Shown here: piece after piece, positions 36,166 through 44,663 of the stretch | How positions within the stretch are numbered: position 1 is the stretch's first letter | How the letters are laid out: each line of letters starts with the position of its first letter | Assembly (NCBI RefSeq): GCF_000017405.1 | Contig: NC_009668.1 | Span: 708,001-772,000, forward strand | Reading direction: 5' to 3' | DNA: 64,000 nucleotides | DNA from: Brucella anthropi ATCC 49188 | GTDB lineage: Bacteria; Pseudomonadota; Alphaproteobacteria; Rhizobiales; Rhizobiaceae | Program-made: the position numbers and the translations under genes | The notes under the pieces: model-generated | What the model saw: only the letters and a program-made list of their open reading frames with translations | The model's database searches: none | Told to the model about the DNA's origin: nothing

Positions 36166-36963
36166 GTGAAAAGACTTCTGATTACCGGTGCTGCGGGCGG
36201 ACTCGGGCGCGTAATGCGAGATAAACTGGCCGGCAAAGCCGAGCTGCTGCGCCTGTCCGACGTTGCCGATCTCGGCAAAGCCAAACTCAATGAAGAGCTG
36301 GTTCAATGTGACCTCGGCGATATGGATGCAGTCATGCGTCTTGTCGAAGGTTGCGACGGTATTCTGCATCTCGGTGGTATTTCGACCGAGGCGTCTTTCA
36401 GCAAGATACTCAACGCAAATATCGTCGGGATGTACAATCTGTATGAAGCCGCGCGGGCGCATGGCCGTCCGCGTATCATTTTTGCCAGCTCAAACCATAC
36501 GATCGGTTTCTATAGACAGGACGAATATATCGACGCAAAGGCGCCCACACGTCCAGACGGTCTTTACGGCATTTCAAAATGCTTCGGCGAGTCCATTGCC
36601 AGCATGTATCATGACAAGTTCGGTCAGGAGACGGCAATCGTTCGTATCGGCTCCTGTTTTGAGGAGCCGCGCAATCATCGCATGCTTTCGACCTGGATGT
36701 CATATGACGATTTCGCCGGTCTGATTGACTGTGTTTTCCGGGCGCCGATGCTGGGATGTCCCGTTATCTGGGGTGTTTCGAACAACGATTCGGTGTGGTG
36801 GGACAACAACCATGCCCGTTTTCTCGGCTGGCACCCCAAGGACAATGCGGAACGTTTCCGGGTCGAGCTGGAGAAGACAACGCCGCGGCCAGCGCCGGAT
36901 TCAGCACTCGCGGTCTATCAGGGCGGTACATTTGTCGATGAACCGATCCATCAGGATGATTGA
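36166..36963 (+). CDS. udh: Uronate dehydrogenase
   Basis: A 265-aa NAD-dependent SDR that oxidises D-galacturonate or D-glucuronate to the aldarolactone. It agrees closely with the Agrobacterium Udh sequence as I recall it: start KRLLITGAAGGLGRVMRDKL, GGISTEASF, NLYEAARAHGRPRIIFASSN near residue 94, catalytic YGISKCFGESIASMYHDKFG near 136, and RMLSTWMSYDDFAGLI. The start is a GTG at 36166 with GGAG 7 nt upstream; the frame is open to 36022 without a better site. It lies 216 nt upstream of a sugar ABC operon in the same orientation, separated by an operator-like site, so the uronic acid may be linked to that importer. Confidence 0.9.
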   Translation: MKRLLITGAAGGLGRVMRDKLAGKAELLRLSDVADLGKAKLNEELVQCDLGDMDAVMRLVEGCDGILHLGGISTEASFSKILNANIVGMYNLYEAARAHGRPRIIFASSNHTIGFYRQDEYIDAKAPTRPDGLYGISKCFGESIASMYHDKFGQETAIVRIGSCFEEPRNHRMLSTWMSYDDFAGLIDCVFRAPMLGCPVIWGVSNNDSVWWDNNHARFLGWHPKDNAERFRVELEKTTPRPAPDSALAVYQGGTFVDEPIHQDD

Positions 36964-37040
36964 TCGGAACCTTTCTGTTTAACGGCAGAAGTCTTGTAAG
37001 GTCAGGGCTCCTCCGGTTTGATAACACCTTGGAGTGCATA

Positions 37041-37062
37041 TTTTGCTTTACGTACCTCAAAA
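37041..37062. promoter_or_regulatory. Operator-like palindrome shared with the xylR promoter region
   Basis: An imperfect 22-nt palindrome of the form TTTTG-N3-TACGTA-N3-CAAAA. The first 19 nt, TTTTGCTTTACGTACCTCA, match the site at 47242-47224 (minus strand) with a single difference. It lies 118 nt upstream of the ABC ATPase start. Likely bound by the LacI-type regulator at 46158 or a close paralogue. Confidence 0.6.
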
Positions 37063-37105
37063 CGAAAGCTAAGCTTTTTATCGTGACGCTTTGGGAGGAG
37101 TTCAC

Positions 37106-37183
37106 GTGCAGCCAGAACTATCGGCAAAGAGCATATTAAAGACGCAAAAAATGCGGCAGTTCGCTGTGGGCGGTTGCGCATGA
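37106..37183 (+). CDS. Possible 25-aa leader peptide coupled to the ABC operon
   Basis: A GTG-started frame of 25 codons directly downstream (5 nt) of GGGAGGAG at 37093-37100, the strongest ribosome site in the leader. Its TGA overlaps the ATG of the ABC ATPase gene as ATGA. The ATPase gene itself has only a weak GGGCGG upstream, so ribosomes may reach it by translational coupling. The peptide reads VQPELSAKSILKTQ and on, with no recognisable motif. It could instead be chance, or the remnant of an older start in another frame. Confidence 0.4.
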   Translation: MQPELSAKSILKTQKMRQFAVGGCA

Positions 37184-38703
37184 GTGCGCCAGATAAAGAT
37201 GACGGGCCAGCACTGTTGGAAGCTGTGTCGCTTTCCAAATCATTCGGTCCTGTTCAGGTTCTGAAAAATATCGATTTGCGCATTTTCGGCGGCGAAGTCC
37301 ATGCGATCATCGGCGAGAATGGAGCCGGGAAATCGACGCTGATGAAGTTGCTTGCAGGCAATGAGCGTCCTACGAGCGGAGAAATCCGCATCGACGGCAA
37401 GCCGGTTACTTTCTCGGGGCCAGTGGAGGCCGAAGCGCAGGGCATTGTGCTGGTGCATCAGGAAATTCTCCTCGCACCCGATCTGACCGTCGCGCAGAAC
37501 ATCTATCTTGGTCGCGAGCTTAACCGTGGACTGGTTGTCGATGATAAATCGATGCGCGAAGGTGCGCGCAAGGCCATTCGTGATCTGGGCGCCGATATCG
37601 ATCCGGATGCGGTTGTAGGCTCCCTGTCGATTGCGCAGCGCCAGTTGGTGCAGATCGCCCGCGTGTTGCTGGTGCCGCATCGTGTGGTGATTTTTGACGA
37701 ACCGACCGCTTCGCTGACACCGTTCGAGACGGAAGCGCTGCTGAAAGTCATTCGCGACATTCGCGCAAAGGGCGTCGCTGTTCTCTATATTTCGCACCGC
37801 CTGCCGGAAGTGAAGGAAATATCCGATCGTGTGACCGTGCTTCGCGATGGCAAGCTTGTTTCAGCACATCTGTCTTCGGAATTGCAGCCATCGGACATGG
37901 CCCGGCTGATGGTCGGTCGTGACGTTTCAAAGCTTTATCCTGACCGCGCAAGCCAGCATGACAACGCTGCCATTCTCGAAGTCGATAACTTTAGCGTACC
38001 CGGCTACGTGCAGAATGCGAGCTTCCATCTCAACCGGGGCGAGATACTCGGCTTTGCCGGTCTGGTCGGCGCCGGACGCACGGAGCTGATGGAAGGGATC
38101 GTCGGTCTGCGACCCGGTAAGGGGGATGCACGCCACAATGGCAAGCCGGTTCATTTCCGCAATGCGCATGAAAGCCAGAAGGCGGGGATCGTTTATCTCA
38201 GCGAGGACCGGAAGGGCAAAGGGCTGCTTCTGTCCAAGGACCTGGGCGTCAATCTCACGCTAGCGTCATTGAAGAAATTCGTGAGCGGTTTGCAGATCGA
38301 CCGCAACCGGGAACGCTCCGCGCTCGATGATGCGATCCGCGAGTTCGATATTCGCACGGGCCGCAAGGACATTCTGGCAGGTCAGCTTTCGGGGGGAAAC
38401 CAGCAGAAGCTTTTGCTTGCCAAGATGATGATGCTCGATCCGTCCATCGTCATCATCGATGAACCGACACGCGGCATCGATGTCGGCACGAAGGAACAGA
38501 TTTATCAGTTCATCGCCAATCTGGCCGATGAGGGGAAATCGATCATCGTGGTTTCGTCGGAAATGCCGGAACTGATCGGTATCTGCGACCGCATCGTCGT
38601 GATGCGGGAAGGGCGGATTGCCGGTGAGGTGACAGGCGACCGCATGACGGAACATGACATCGTCGTGCTTGCAACCGGCGTTGAAGCCGAAAATGCCGCA
38701 TAA
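37180..38703 (+). CDS. Sugar ABC transporter ATPase, RbsA/MglA type
   Basis: A 507-aa ATPase with two fused nucleotide-binding domains, as in all CUT2 (ribose/xylose type) importers. Domain 1: Walker [17 protein letters not shown] near 47, signature SLSIAQRQLVQIARVLL near 143, Walker B VVIFDEPTASLT near 164. Domain 2: [20 protein letters not shown] near 290, where the degenerate Walker A is typical of MglA, then [19 protein letters not shown] near 400 and IDEPTRGIDVG. It is followed by a permease gene after 21 nt, then a binding-protein gene. The ligand is not set by sequence; the context of udh, an isomerase and a Gfo/Idh enzyme suggests a sugar or sugar derivative. Confidence 0.92.
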   Translation: MSAPDKDDGPALLEAVSLSKSFGPVQVLKNIDLRIFGGEVHAIIGENGAGKSTLMKLLAGNERPTSGEIRIDGKPVTFSGPVEAEAQGIVLVHQEILLAPDLTVAQNIYLGRELNRGLVVDDKSMREGARKAIRDLGADIDPDAVVGSLSIAQRQLVQIARVLLVPHRVVIFDEPTASLTPFETEALLKVIRDIRAKGVAVLYISHRLPEVKEISDRVTVLRDGKLVSAHLSSELQPSDMARLMVGRDVSKLYPDRASQHDNAAILEVDNFSVPGYVQNASFHLNRGEILGFAGLVGAGRTELMEGIVGLRPGKGDARHNGKPVHFRNAHESQKAGIVYLSEDRKGKGLLLSKDLGVNLTLASLKKFVSGLQIDRNRERSALDDAIREFDIRTGRKDILAGQLSGGNQQKLLLAKMMMLDPSIVIIDEPTRGIDVGTKEQIYQFIANLADEGKSIIVVSSEMPELIGICDRIVVMREGRIAGEVTGDRMTEHDIVVLATGVEAENAA

Positions 38704-38724
38704 AAACAATAAAGTGGGAAGTAG

Positions 38725-39726
38725 ATGACACAGGTTGCGACCGATAAAAGCTCAGTGGCGAGGACATCCAAGGATTGGGATTTAAGGGCAATTGCCCCGT
38801 TCATCGCGCTCGCCCTGCTGCTTGTTCTGGGCACGATTGCCAACCCGAACTTCATCAGCATCGACAATCTTCTCAATGTCGCAACGCGTAGCGCTTTTAT
38901 CGCCATTATCGCGCTTGGTGCCACCTATGTGATTTCATCCGGCGGGCTCGACCTGTCCGTGGGCGCAATGGTGGCGTTCGTCGCCAGTATCATGATCCTG
39001 TTCATGAATAGTGGGGTGATTGCCGATCCGGTGATGATGCTGATTGCGGCCGTGATGCTGGCGCTGATTGTCGGTGCAGCCTGTGGCCTGTTGAATGGCC
39101 TGATAACGACGGTTGGCGGCATCGAGCCATTTATCGCCACGCTCGGCACTATGGGCATCTATCGTGGTCTCACCACATGGTTGTCGCAAGGTGGCGCGAT
39201 CACCTTGCGCAATCCGGACATTCAGGCGCTTTATCGCCCGGCCTATTTTGGTTCCATTCTTGGCGTGCCGGTGCCGGTTATCGTGATTTTCGTGACGGCA
39301 GCGCTTGCGGCATTCGTCCTTTATCGGACCCGCTATGGCCGCCATGTCATTGCAGTCGGATCGAACGAGGATGTAGCACGCTATTCCGGCATTTCCGTCA
39401 AGAAAGTGCGTACTATCGCCTTCATCATTCAGGGCCTTTGCGTCGCTGTGGCCGTGCTTCTTTATGTGCCGCGTCTGGGTTCTACCTCGGCCACGACCGG
39501 CCTGATGTGGGAACTGCAGGCGATTACCGCCGTCGTTGTTGGCGGAACAGCTTTGCGCGGCGGCGTGGGCCGTATCTGGGGCACGATCTGCGGCGCATTC
39601 ATTCTGGAGATCATCGGAAACATCATGATCCTGTCGAACTTCGTCAGTGAGTATCTGCTCGGGGCAATTCAGGGCGCGATTATCATCATCGCCATGCTTG
39701 TGCAGCGTTCGCTTTCGCGAAGATAG
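38725..39726 (+). CDS. Sugar ABC transporter permease, RbsC type
   Basis: A 333-aa permease of the CUT2/BPD_transp_2 family with about ten spans. The polar N-terminus (TQVATDKSSVARTSKDWDLR) is followed by a first helix near 25. Family motifs are visible: ISSGGLDLSVGAMVAFVASI near 71, EPFIATLGTMGIYRGLTTWL near 133, and the cytoplasmic loop TRYGRHVIAVGSNEDVARYS near 202. It forms a homodimer with the ATPase encoded upstream. The start follows AGTGGGAAGTAG. An element of about 113 nt with two palindromes lies between it and the binding-protein gene. Confidence 0.92.
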   Translation: MTQVATDKSSVARTSKDWDLRAIAPFIALALLLVLGTIANPNFISIDNLLNVATRSAFIAIIALGATYVISSGGLDLSVGAMVAFVASIMILFMNSGVIADPVMMLIAAVMLALIVGAACGLLNGLITTVGGIEPFIATLGTMGIYRGLTTWLSQGGAITLRNPDIQALYRPAYFGSILGVPVPVIVIFVTAALAAFVLYRTRYGRHVIAVGSNEDVARYSGISVKKVRTIAFIIQGLCVAVAVLLYVPRLGSTSATTGLMWELQAITAVVVGGTALRGGVGRIWGTICGAFILEIIGNIMILSNFVSEYLLGAIQGAIIIIAMLVQRSLSRR

Positions 39727-39839
39727 GTCTAATGCATGTCTCCCAAAAGTGGGAACCGGTTTTGGGATGAAGACATGCATGAAAACAAAAGCTTAAAGCG
39801 TGTCATACGAGTACGATAAAATGCGACGCGCTTTAAGGA
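39727..39839. repeat. Palindromic intergenic repeat inside an ABC operon
   Basis: Two nested or adjacent palindromes. The first has outer arms ATGCATGTCT (39732-39741) / AGACATGCAT (39771-39780) and inner arms CCCAAAA (39742-39748) / TTTTGGG (39760-39766). The second pairs TTAAAGCGTGTC (39793-39804) with GACGCGCTTTAA (39825-39836) with one mismatch. The sequence resembles the short interspersed repeats of Brucella/Ochrobactrum (Bru-RS or RIME type). It lies between permease and binding-protein genes, where its RNA hairpins would affect mRNA stability. Confidence 0.7.
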
Positions 39840-39908
39840 TTGGCGGAATTGTTGGGGCGATTCCAGCCAGAGAGGAATGAGAGCCCCGTGTTTACTGGGA
39901 GGAAGACT

Positions 39909-40871
39909 ATGCGAGGGAATTTGATGAAGCTTGCTTTCGCCGCCTTGACGGCGGGTGCGCTTGCCTTTGGCAGCGCAGCAAGCGCACAGGACAAGAAAGT
40001 GACGATCGGCGTTTCGATCCCGGCGGCCGATCATGGCTGGACGGCAGGCGTCGTCTATCATGCCGAACGCGTGGCGAAGCTTCTGATGGCTGAGCATCCG
40101 GGCCTCAACGTCATCGTCAAGACGTCGCCCGATGCGGCATCGCAGGCCAATGCGTTGCAGGATCTGGCCGTTCAGGGCCTCGACGGGCTGGTTGTTCTGC
40201 CGACCGATCCCGATCCGCTCGTCAACGCCATCAAGGAAATCAAGGACAAGGGAACCTTTGTCGCTCTGGTCGACCGCGCACCAAGCAGCAACGACAATTC
40301 CATCCGCGATCTCTACGTGGCCGGTAACAACCCGGCGCTTGGACAGGTGGCCGGTGAATATATCAAGAAGACCACGCCCGATGCCCAGGTCGTCGTCATT
40401 CGCGGCCTGCCGATCCCGATCGATCAGCAGCGTCAGGACGGTTTCGACAAGGGCATTGAAGGCTCTAACGTGAAGGTTCTGGATCGCCAGTATGGTAACT
40501 GGAACCGCGACGATGCTTTCCGTGTCATGCAGGACTTCCTGACCAAATATCCGAAGATTGATGTGGTCTGGGCACAGGATGACGACATGCTTGTCGGCGT
40601 TCTCGAAGCCATCAAGCAGGCCAACCGCAGCGACATCCAGTATGTTGTGGGCGGTGCAGGCTCCAAGGATATGATCAAGAAGGTGATGGATGGCGACAAG
40701 CTTGTGCCGGTTGATGTGCTCTATCCGCCAGCAATGGTTTCAACTGCCATGGAACTCGCCGCCGGTCATTTCTATGACCAGATTCCTGTGAGCGGCAGCT
40801 ACATCCTCGATGCAACGCTCGTCACCAAGGACAATGCGAAGGATTTCTATTTCCCGGATTCGCCGTTCTAA
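39909..40871 (+). CDS. Sugar ABC transporter periplasmic binding protein
   Basis: A 320-aa CUT2 solute-binding protein of the Peripla_BP_4 family. Signal peptide LMKLAFAALTAGALAFGSAA with cleavage near SASA-QDKKV (about residue 28). The mature protein shows ISIPAADHGWTAG-type ligand residues (VSIPAADHGWTAGVVYHAER near 36), ALQDLAVQGLDGLVVLPTDP near 83, RAPSSNDNSI, and WAQDDDMLVGVLEAI near 215. Two ATGs (39909 and 39924) each have a good ribosome site; I chose the first, after GGGAGGAAGACT. A strong terminator follows. The sugar bound is unknown. Confidence 0.92.
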   Translation: MRGNLMKLAFAALTAGALAFGSAASAQDKKVTIGVSIPAADHGWTAGVVYHAERVAKLLMAEHPGLNVIVKTSPDAASQANALQDLAVQGLDGLVVLPTDPDPLVNAIKEIKDKGTFVALVDRAPSSNDNSIRDLYVAGNNPALGQVAGEYIKKTTPDAQVVVIRGLPIPIDQQRQDGFDKGIEGSNVKVLDRQYGNWNRDDAFRVMQDFLTKYPKIDVVWAQDDDMLVGVLEAIKQANRSDIQYVVGGAGSKDMIKKVMDGDKLVPVDVLYPPAMVSTAMELAAGHFYDQIPVSGSYILDATLVTKDNAKDFYFPDSPF

Positions 40872-40882
40872 GGTGCTTGAAT

Positions 40883-40920
40883 ACCGTGCGCCTGTCTGGG
40901 CAGGCGCACGGTTTTTCTTT
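40883..40920 (+). terminator. Strong rho-independent terminator
   Basis: A perfect 12-bp stem ACCGTGCGCCTG (40883-40894) / CAGGCGCACGGT (40901-40912) with a 6-nt loop and a following TTTTCTTTT run. It lies 11 nt after the binding-protein stop and 88 nt before the isomerase start, so the isomerase and oxidoreductase genes get either read-through or their own promoter. Confidence 0.9.
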
Positions 40921-41007
40921 TCATTCCCGATATGCAGCGCGAAGCGCGCTCTCAAATTGCTCGATGCCGGTTGATGGCGGGGTCCGGGCAGATTCAGGAG
41001 AAATTTG

Positions 41008-42060
41008 ATGAAGACAATCAAAGGCCCCGGGATTTTTCTTGGGCAGTTTGCAGGCGATGAAGCGCCGTTCAACACATGGGATGGCATCACCAAATGGGCT
41101 GCCGAAAAAGGCTATGCCGGGGTGCAGGTTCCCACATGGGCGAGCCAGCTGATCGATCTGAGGCAAGCTTCTGAATCGAAGGATTATTGCGACGAATTCG
41201 CCGGGGTGGCTCGCCAGAACGGTGTCGAAGTCACGGAGCTTTCGACCCACTTGCAGGGCCAGCTCGTTGCTGTGCATCCCGCCTATGATGAAGCTTTCGA
41301 CGGTTTCGCAGTACCGGAAGTACGCGGCAATCCCAAGGCGCGTCAGGCTTGGGCGGTCGAGCAGGTAAAGATGGCGATCCGCGCCTCGCGCAATCTCGGC
41401 ATCGGCGCGCATGCAACCTTCTCCGGCGCGCTGGCCTGGCCGTTTGTCTACCCGTGGCCGCAGCGTCCTGCTGGTCTGGTGGAAACAGCATTTGGGGAAC
41501 TCGCCCGACGCTGGAAGCCGATCCTCGATCACGCTGACGAACACGGCGTCGATATATGCTATGAAATCCATCCCGGCGAAGACCTGCACGATGGTGTGAC
41601 CTTCGAGATGTTTCTGGAGCAGGTCAAAAATCACCCGCGGGCCAACATGCTTTACGACCCGTCGCATTATGTCCTGCAGTGCCTCGATTATCTCGACAAT
41701 ATCGACATCTACAAGGACCGCATCAAGATGTTCCACGTCAAGGATGCGGAATTCAATCCGACCGGGCGGCAGGGTGTCTATGGCGGCTATCAGGGCTGGG
41801 TCAACCGTGCAGGCCGCTTCCGCTCGCTCGGTGACGGGCAGGTGGATTTTGGCGCGGTATTCTCCAAGATGGCCGCAAATGACTTTGACGGTTGGGCCGT
41901 TGTCGAATGGGAATGCGCGCTGAAGCATCCTGAAGATGGAGCGCGTGAAGGCGCGGAGTTTGTCAAGGCGCACATCATCCGCGTCACCGACAAGGCATTT
42001 GACGATTTCGCATCCGGCGGCACCGATGACGCCGCCAATCGCCGTATGCTTGGATTATGA
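41008..42060 (+). CDS. Sugar phosphate isomerase/epimerase (AP endonuclease 2-type TIM barrel)
   Basis: A 350-aa metal-dependent TIM barrel of the IolE/Xyl isomerase-like family. Metal-ligand positions are visible in DICYEIHPGEDLHDG near residues 190-204, MLYDPSHYVLQCLDY near 215, KMFHVKDAEFNPTG near 240 and AVVEWECALKHPEDG near 298. The ATG at 41008 has AGGAG 10 nt upstream. A TTG directly before it was set aside. It lies 7 nt upstream of a Gfo/Idh oxidoreductase. The pair may act on a 3-keto or inositol-like intermediate, as IolE and IolG do. The length is above the family average because of an insert near 120-160. Confidence 0.85.
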   Translation: MKTIKGPGIFLGQFAGDEAPFNTWDGITKWAAEKGYAGVQVPTWASQLIDLRQASESKDYCDEFAGVARQNGVEVTELSTHLQGQLVAVHPAYDEAFDGFAVPEVRGNPKARQAWAVEQVKMAIRASRNLGIGAHATFSGALAWPFVYPWPQRPAGLVETAFGELARRWKPILDHADEHGVDICYEIHPGEDLHDGVTFEMFLEQVKNHPRANMLYDPSHYVLQCLDYLDNIDIYKDRIKMFHVKDAEFNPTGRQGVYGGYQGWVNRAGRFRSLGDGQVDFGAVFSKMAANDFDGWAVVEWECALKHPEDGAREGAEFVKAHIIRVTDKAFDDFASGGTDDAANRRMLGL

Positions 42061-42067
42061 GGACGCA

Positions 42068-43240
42068 ATGACCATCGAAGCTAAAACTACGGAAACTGCT
42101 GCTCCCCGTATCCGCCTCGGCATGGTGGGCGGTGGGGCTGGCGCGTTTATCGGCGGCGTGCACCGCATGGCGGCGCGGCTCGACAACCGGTTCGAACTGG
42201 TGGCAGGCGCTTTGTCGTCATCAGCGGAAAAGGCGCAGGCCTCGGGGCGCGAACTGGGGCTGGCCGAAGACCGCATCTATTCCAGCTACAAGGACATGGC
42301 TATTCGTGAGGCTCGGCTGAAAAACGGCATTGAAGCCGTTTCCATCGTAACGCCGAACCACGTTCACTATGAAGCTGCCAAGGAGTTTCTGCGGCGCGGC
42401 ATTCACGTCATCTGCGACAAGCCGCTGACCTCGACGCTTGCCGATGCGAAGAAGTTGAAAAAGGTCGCCGATGAAAGCGGTGCCTTGTTTGTTCTGACGC
42501 ATAATTACACGGGCTATCCGATGGTGCGGCAGGCGCGCGAGATGATCGCCAATGGCGATCTTGGCGATCTTCGTGTCGTACAGGTGGAATATGCGCAGGA
42601 CTGGCTGACCGAAGCGGTTGAGGCAACCGGTGCCAAGGGCGCTGTCTGGCGCACCGATCCGGCGCAATCGGGACTAGGCGGCGCGACCGGCGATATTGGC
42701 ACGCACGCCTTCAATCTCGCCTCCTTCGTGACCGGCCTGGCGCTCGACAGCCTTGCGGCTGATCTCGACAGTTTTGTCGAGGGACGTCGCCTGGACGACA
42801 ATGCGCATGTGATGCTCCGTTTTGCGGGCGGTGCCAAGGGCATGCTCTGGTGCAGCCAGGTTGCGCCCGGCAATGAAAATGCGCTGCGCCTGCGCGTCTA
42901 TGGCACAAAGGGCGGCATTGAATGGGCGCAGGAGGACCCGAACTATCTCTGGTTCACGCCTTTTGGCGAGCAAAAGCGGCTCATCACGCGGGGCGGTGCC
43001 GGTACTGGCTCTGCGAGCGCACGCGTGACCCGCGTGCCGGCTGGGCATCCTGAAGGTTATCTGGAAGCTTTTGCTACGATCTATTCGGAAGCGGCCAATG
43101 CCATCGAAGCTCATCGCAACGGCAAAAAGCCGGATAGCGCCGTGATTTATCCAACCGTCGATGACGGATTGAAGGGCGTTGCTTTCATCGATGCCTGCGT
43201 GCGCTCGTCACAGAAAAACGGCGGCTGGGTCAAGCTTTAG
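42068..43240 (+). CDS. Gfo/Idh/MocA family oxidoreductase
   Basis: A 390-aa NAD(P)-dependent dehydrogenase. The Rossmann motif is RLGMVGGGAGAFIGGVHRMA near residues 16-35, followed by VTPNHVHYEAAKEFLRRGIH near 93 and VICDKPLTSTLADAKKLK near 114. The catalytic lysine motif, usually EKP, reads DKP here. The substrate-side motif is GGATGDIGTHAFNLASFVTG near 202 with the conserved Asp and His. The start ATG lies 7 nt after the isomerase stop. It probably oxidises a pyranose or cyclitol after uptake by the adjacent ABC importer. A bidirectional terminator follows. Confidence 0.88.
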   Translation: MTIEAKTTETAAPRIRLGMVGGGAGAFIGGVHRMAARLDNRFELVAGALSSSAEKAQASGRELGLAEDRIYSSYKDMAIREARLKNGIEAVSIVTPNHVHYEAAKEFLRRGIHVICDKPLTSTLADAKKLKKVADESGALFVLTHNYTGYPMVRQAREMIANGDLGDLRVVQVEYAQDWLTEAVEATGAKGAVWRTDPAQSGLGGATGDIGTHAFNLASFVTGLALDSLAADLDSFVEGRRLDDNAHVMLRFAGGAKGMLWCSQVAPGNENALRLRVYGTKGGIEWAQEDPNYLWFTPFGEQKRLITRGGAGTGSASARVTRVPAGHPEGYLEAFATIYSEAANAIEAHRNGKKPDSAVIYPTVDDGLKGVAFIDACVRSSQKNGGWVKL

Positions 43241-43259
43241 AAATTGACATGGATTAAAA

Positions 43260-43289
43260 GAAAGGGCGCCAATGGCGCCCTTTTTTGTA
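43260..43289. terminator. Bidirectional rho-independent terminator
   Basis: A perfect 7-bp stem GGGCGCC (43264-43270) / GGCGCCC (43274-43280) with a 3-nt loop. It is followed by six T on the plus strand and preceded by an A-rich run (TTAAAAGAAA) that gives a T-rich tail on the minus strand. It ends both the oxidoreductase operon and the convergent xylR-xylB-xylA operon. Confidence 0.88.
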
Positions 43290-43307
43290 TCCGTCGATTT
43301 AATGGCT

Positions 43308-44615
43308 TCAAACGTAGCGATTGACGACGTTTTCGAGATACTCTTGGCGGCCGGATTTCGGCTGCGGATTGATGTCCTTCGTTTCGACTTCAGCTGTGAT
43401 CTGGTCCAGCGAGAGGCCAGTCAAAAGCTTCTTGCCGAAATCGCCGTTCCAGCCTGCATAACGCTCATCGAGCGGCTTGGACAAGGCGCCGTCTTCAAGC
43501 ATTGCGGCGGCTGCTTTCAGCCCGCGTGCACAGCAGTCCATGCCACCGATATGGCCGATCAGCAGGTCTTGCGGATCGAGCGACTGACGGCGCAGCTTGG
43601 CGTCGAAATTCGTGCCGCCGGTGGTGAAGCCGCCTGCCAGCAGGACCTGATAATAGGCGAGCGCCATTTCCGGCACATTGTTCGGGAACTGGTCCGTATC
43701 CCAGCCTGACTGATAGTCATTGCGGTTCATGTCGATGGAACCGAAAATGCCAAGTGCACGGGCAAGCGCCAGTTCATGCTCGAACGAATGACCGGCGAGA
43801 ATGGCGTGGCCCTGCTCAATATTGACCTTCACTTCGCTTTCGAGGCCGTAACGCTTCAGGAAGCCATAAACCGTCGCGACGTCGTAATCATATTGATGCT
43901 TGGTCGGCTCCTGCGGCTTCGGTTCGATCAGGATCGTGCCCTTGAAACCGATCTTATGCTTGTATTCGACCACCAGATTGAGGAACCGTCCCATCTGGTC
44001 AAGTTCGCGTCCAAGATCGGTGTTGAGCAGCGTTTCATAGCCTTCGCGACCACCCCAGAGCACGTAGTTCTCACCACCGAGCCGTTTCGTTGCGTCGATG
44101 CAGCTTTTTACGGTCGCTGCGGCAAAGGCGAACACATCTGGATCGGGATTGGTTGCGGCCCCGCCCATATAGCGGCGGTTGGAAAAGAGATTGGCTGTGC
44201 CCCAGAGCAGCTTTACGCCGGTTTCGGCCTGCTTCTTCTCGAAAATATCGACGATTTCGTTGAGATATCGTGTGTTTTCCGCAAAGTTGCGTCCTTCGGG
44301 CCGCACATCGGCATCGTGGAAGCAATAATAGGGCGCGCCAAGCAGGGAGAAGAACTCGAAAGCCACGTCAGCTTTGAGCTTTGCCGCATCCAGCTCGTTG
44401 GAATACCAGGGACGGTCGAAGGTGCGTCCGCCGAACGGGTCGCCACCCTCCCAGGCAAAGCTGTGCCAGTAGGCGACTGCAAAGCGCAGATGGTCTTCCA
44501 TGCGCTTGCCCAGCACGATTTCATCCGGATTATAGTGGCGAAATGCCAGCGGGCTATCACTGTCCGGCCCCTCATATTTAACCTTTTGAATGTCGCCGAA
44601 AAATCCGGTGCTCAT
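43308..44615 (-). CDS. xylA: Xylose isomerase
   Basis: A 435-aa class II xylose isomerase converting D-xylose to D-xylulose in the cytoplasm. Active-site motifs: [13 protein letters not shown] near residue 98 (catalytic His-Asp), [20 protein letters not shown] near 185, [18 protein letters not shown] near 229 with the metal Glu and Lys, [18 protein letters not shown] near 266, and [20 protein letters not shown] near 292. The ATG at 44615 follows GGGAGGACACA; the open frame begins nine codons earlier. It is the last gene of xylR-xylB-xylA, 48 nt after xylB, and is closed by the bidirectional terminator. Confidence 0.97.
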   Translation of the reverse strand: MSTGFFGDIQKVKYEGPDSDSPLAFRHYNPDEIVLGKRMEDHLRFAVAYWHSFAWEGGDPFGGRTFDRPWYSNELDAAKLKADVAFEFFSLLGAPYYCFHDADVRPEGRNFAENTRYLNEIVDIFEKKQAETGVKLLWGTANLFSNRRYMGGAATNPDPDVFAFAAATVKSCIDATKRLGGENYVLWGGREGYETLLNTDLGRELDQMGRFLNLVVEYKHKIGFKGTILIEPKPQEPTKHQYDYDVATVYGFLKRYGLESEVKVNIEQGHAILAGHSFEHELALARALGIFGSIDMNRNDYQSGWDTDQFPNNVPEMALAYYQVLLAGGFTTGGTNFDAKLRRQSLDPQDLLIGHIGGMDCCARGLKAAAAMLEDGALSKPLDERYAGWNGDFGKKLLTGLSLDQITAEVETKDINPQPKSGRQEYLENVVNRYV

Positions 44616-44663
44616 TGTGTCCTCCCGTTCGAATGTCGTCATGTCTGATTGTTTGCGGCAGCG

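Noticed and set aside
40921..41973. 350-codon minus-strand frame opposite the TIM-barrel isomerase
   Set aside because: Starts in a terminator tail region and has no family motifs; shadow of the plus-strand gene.
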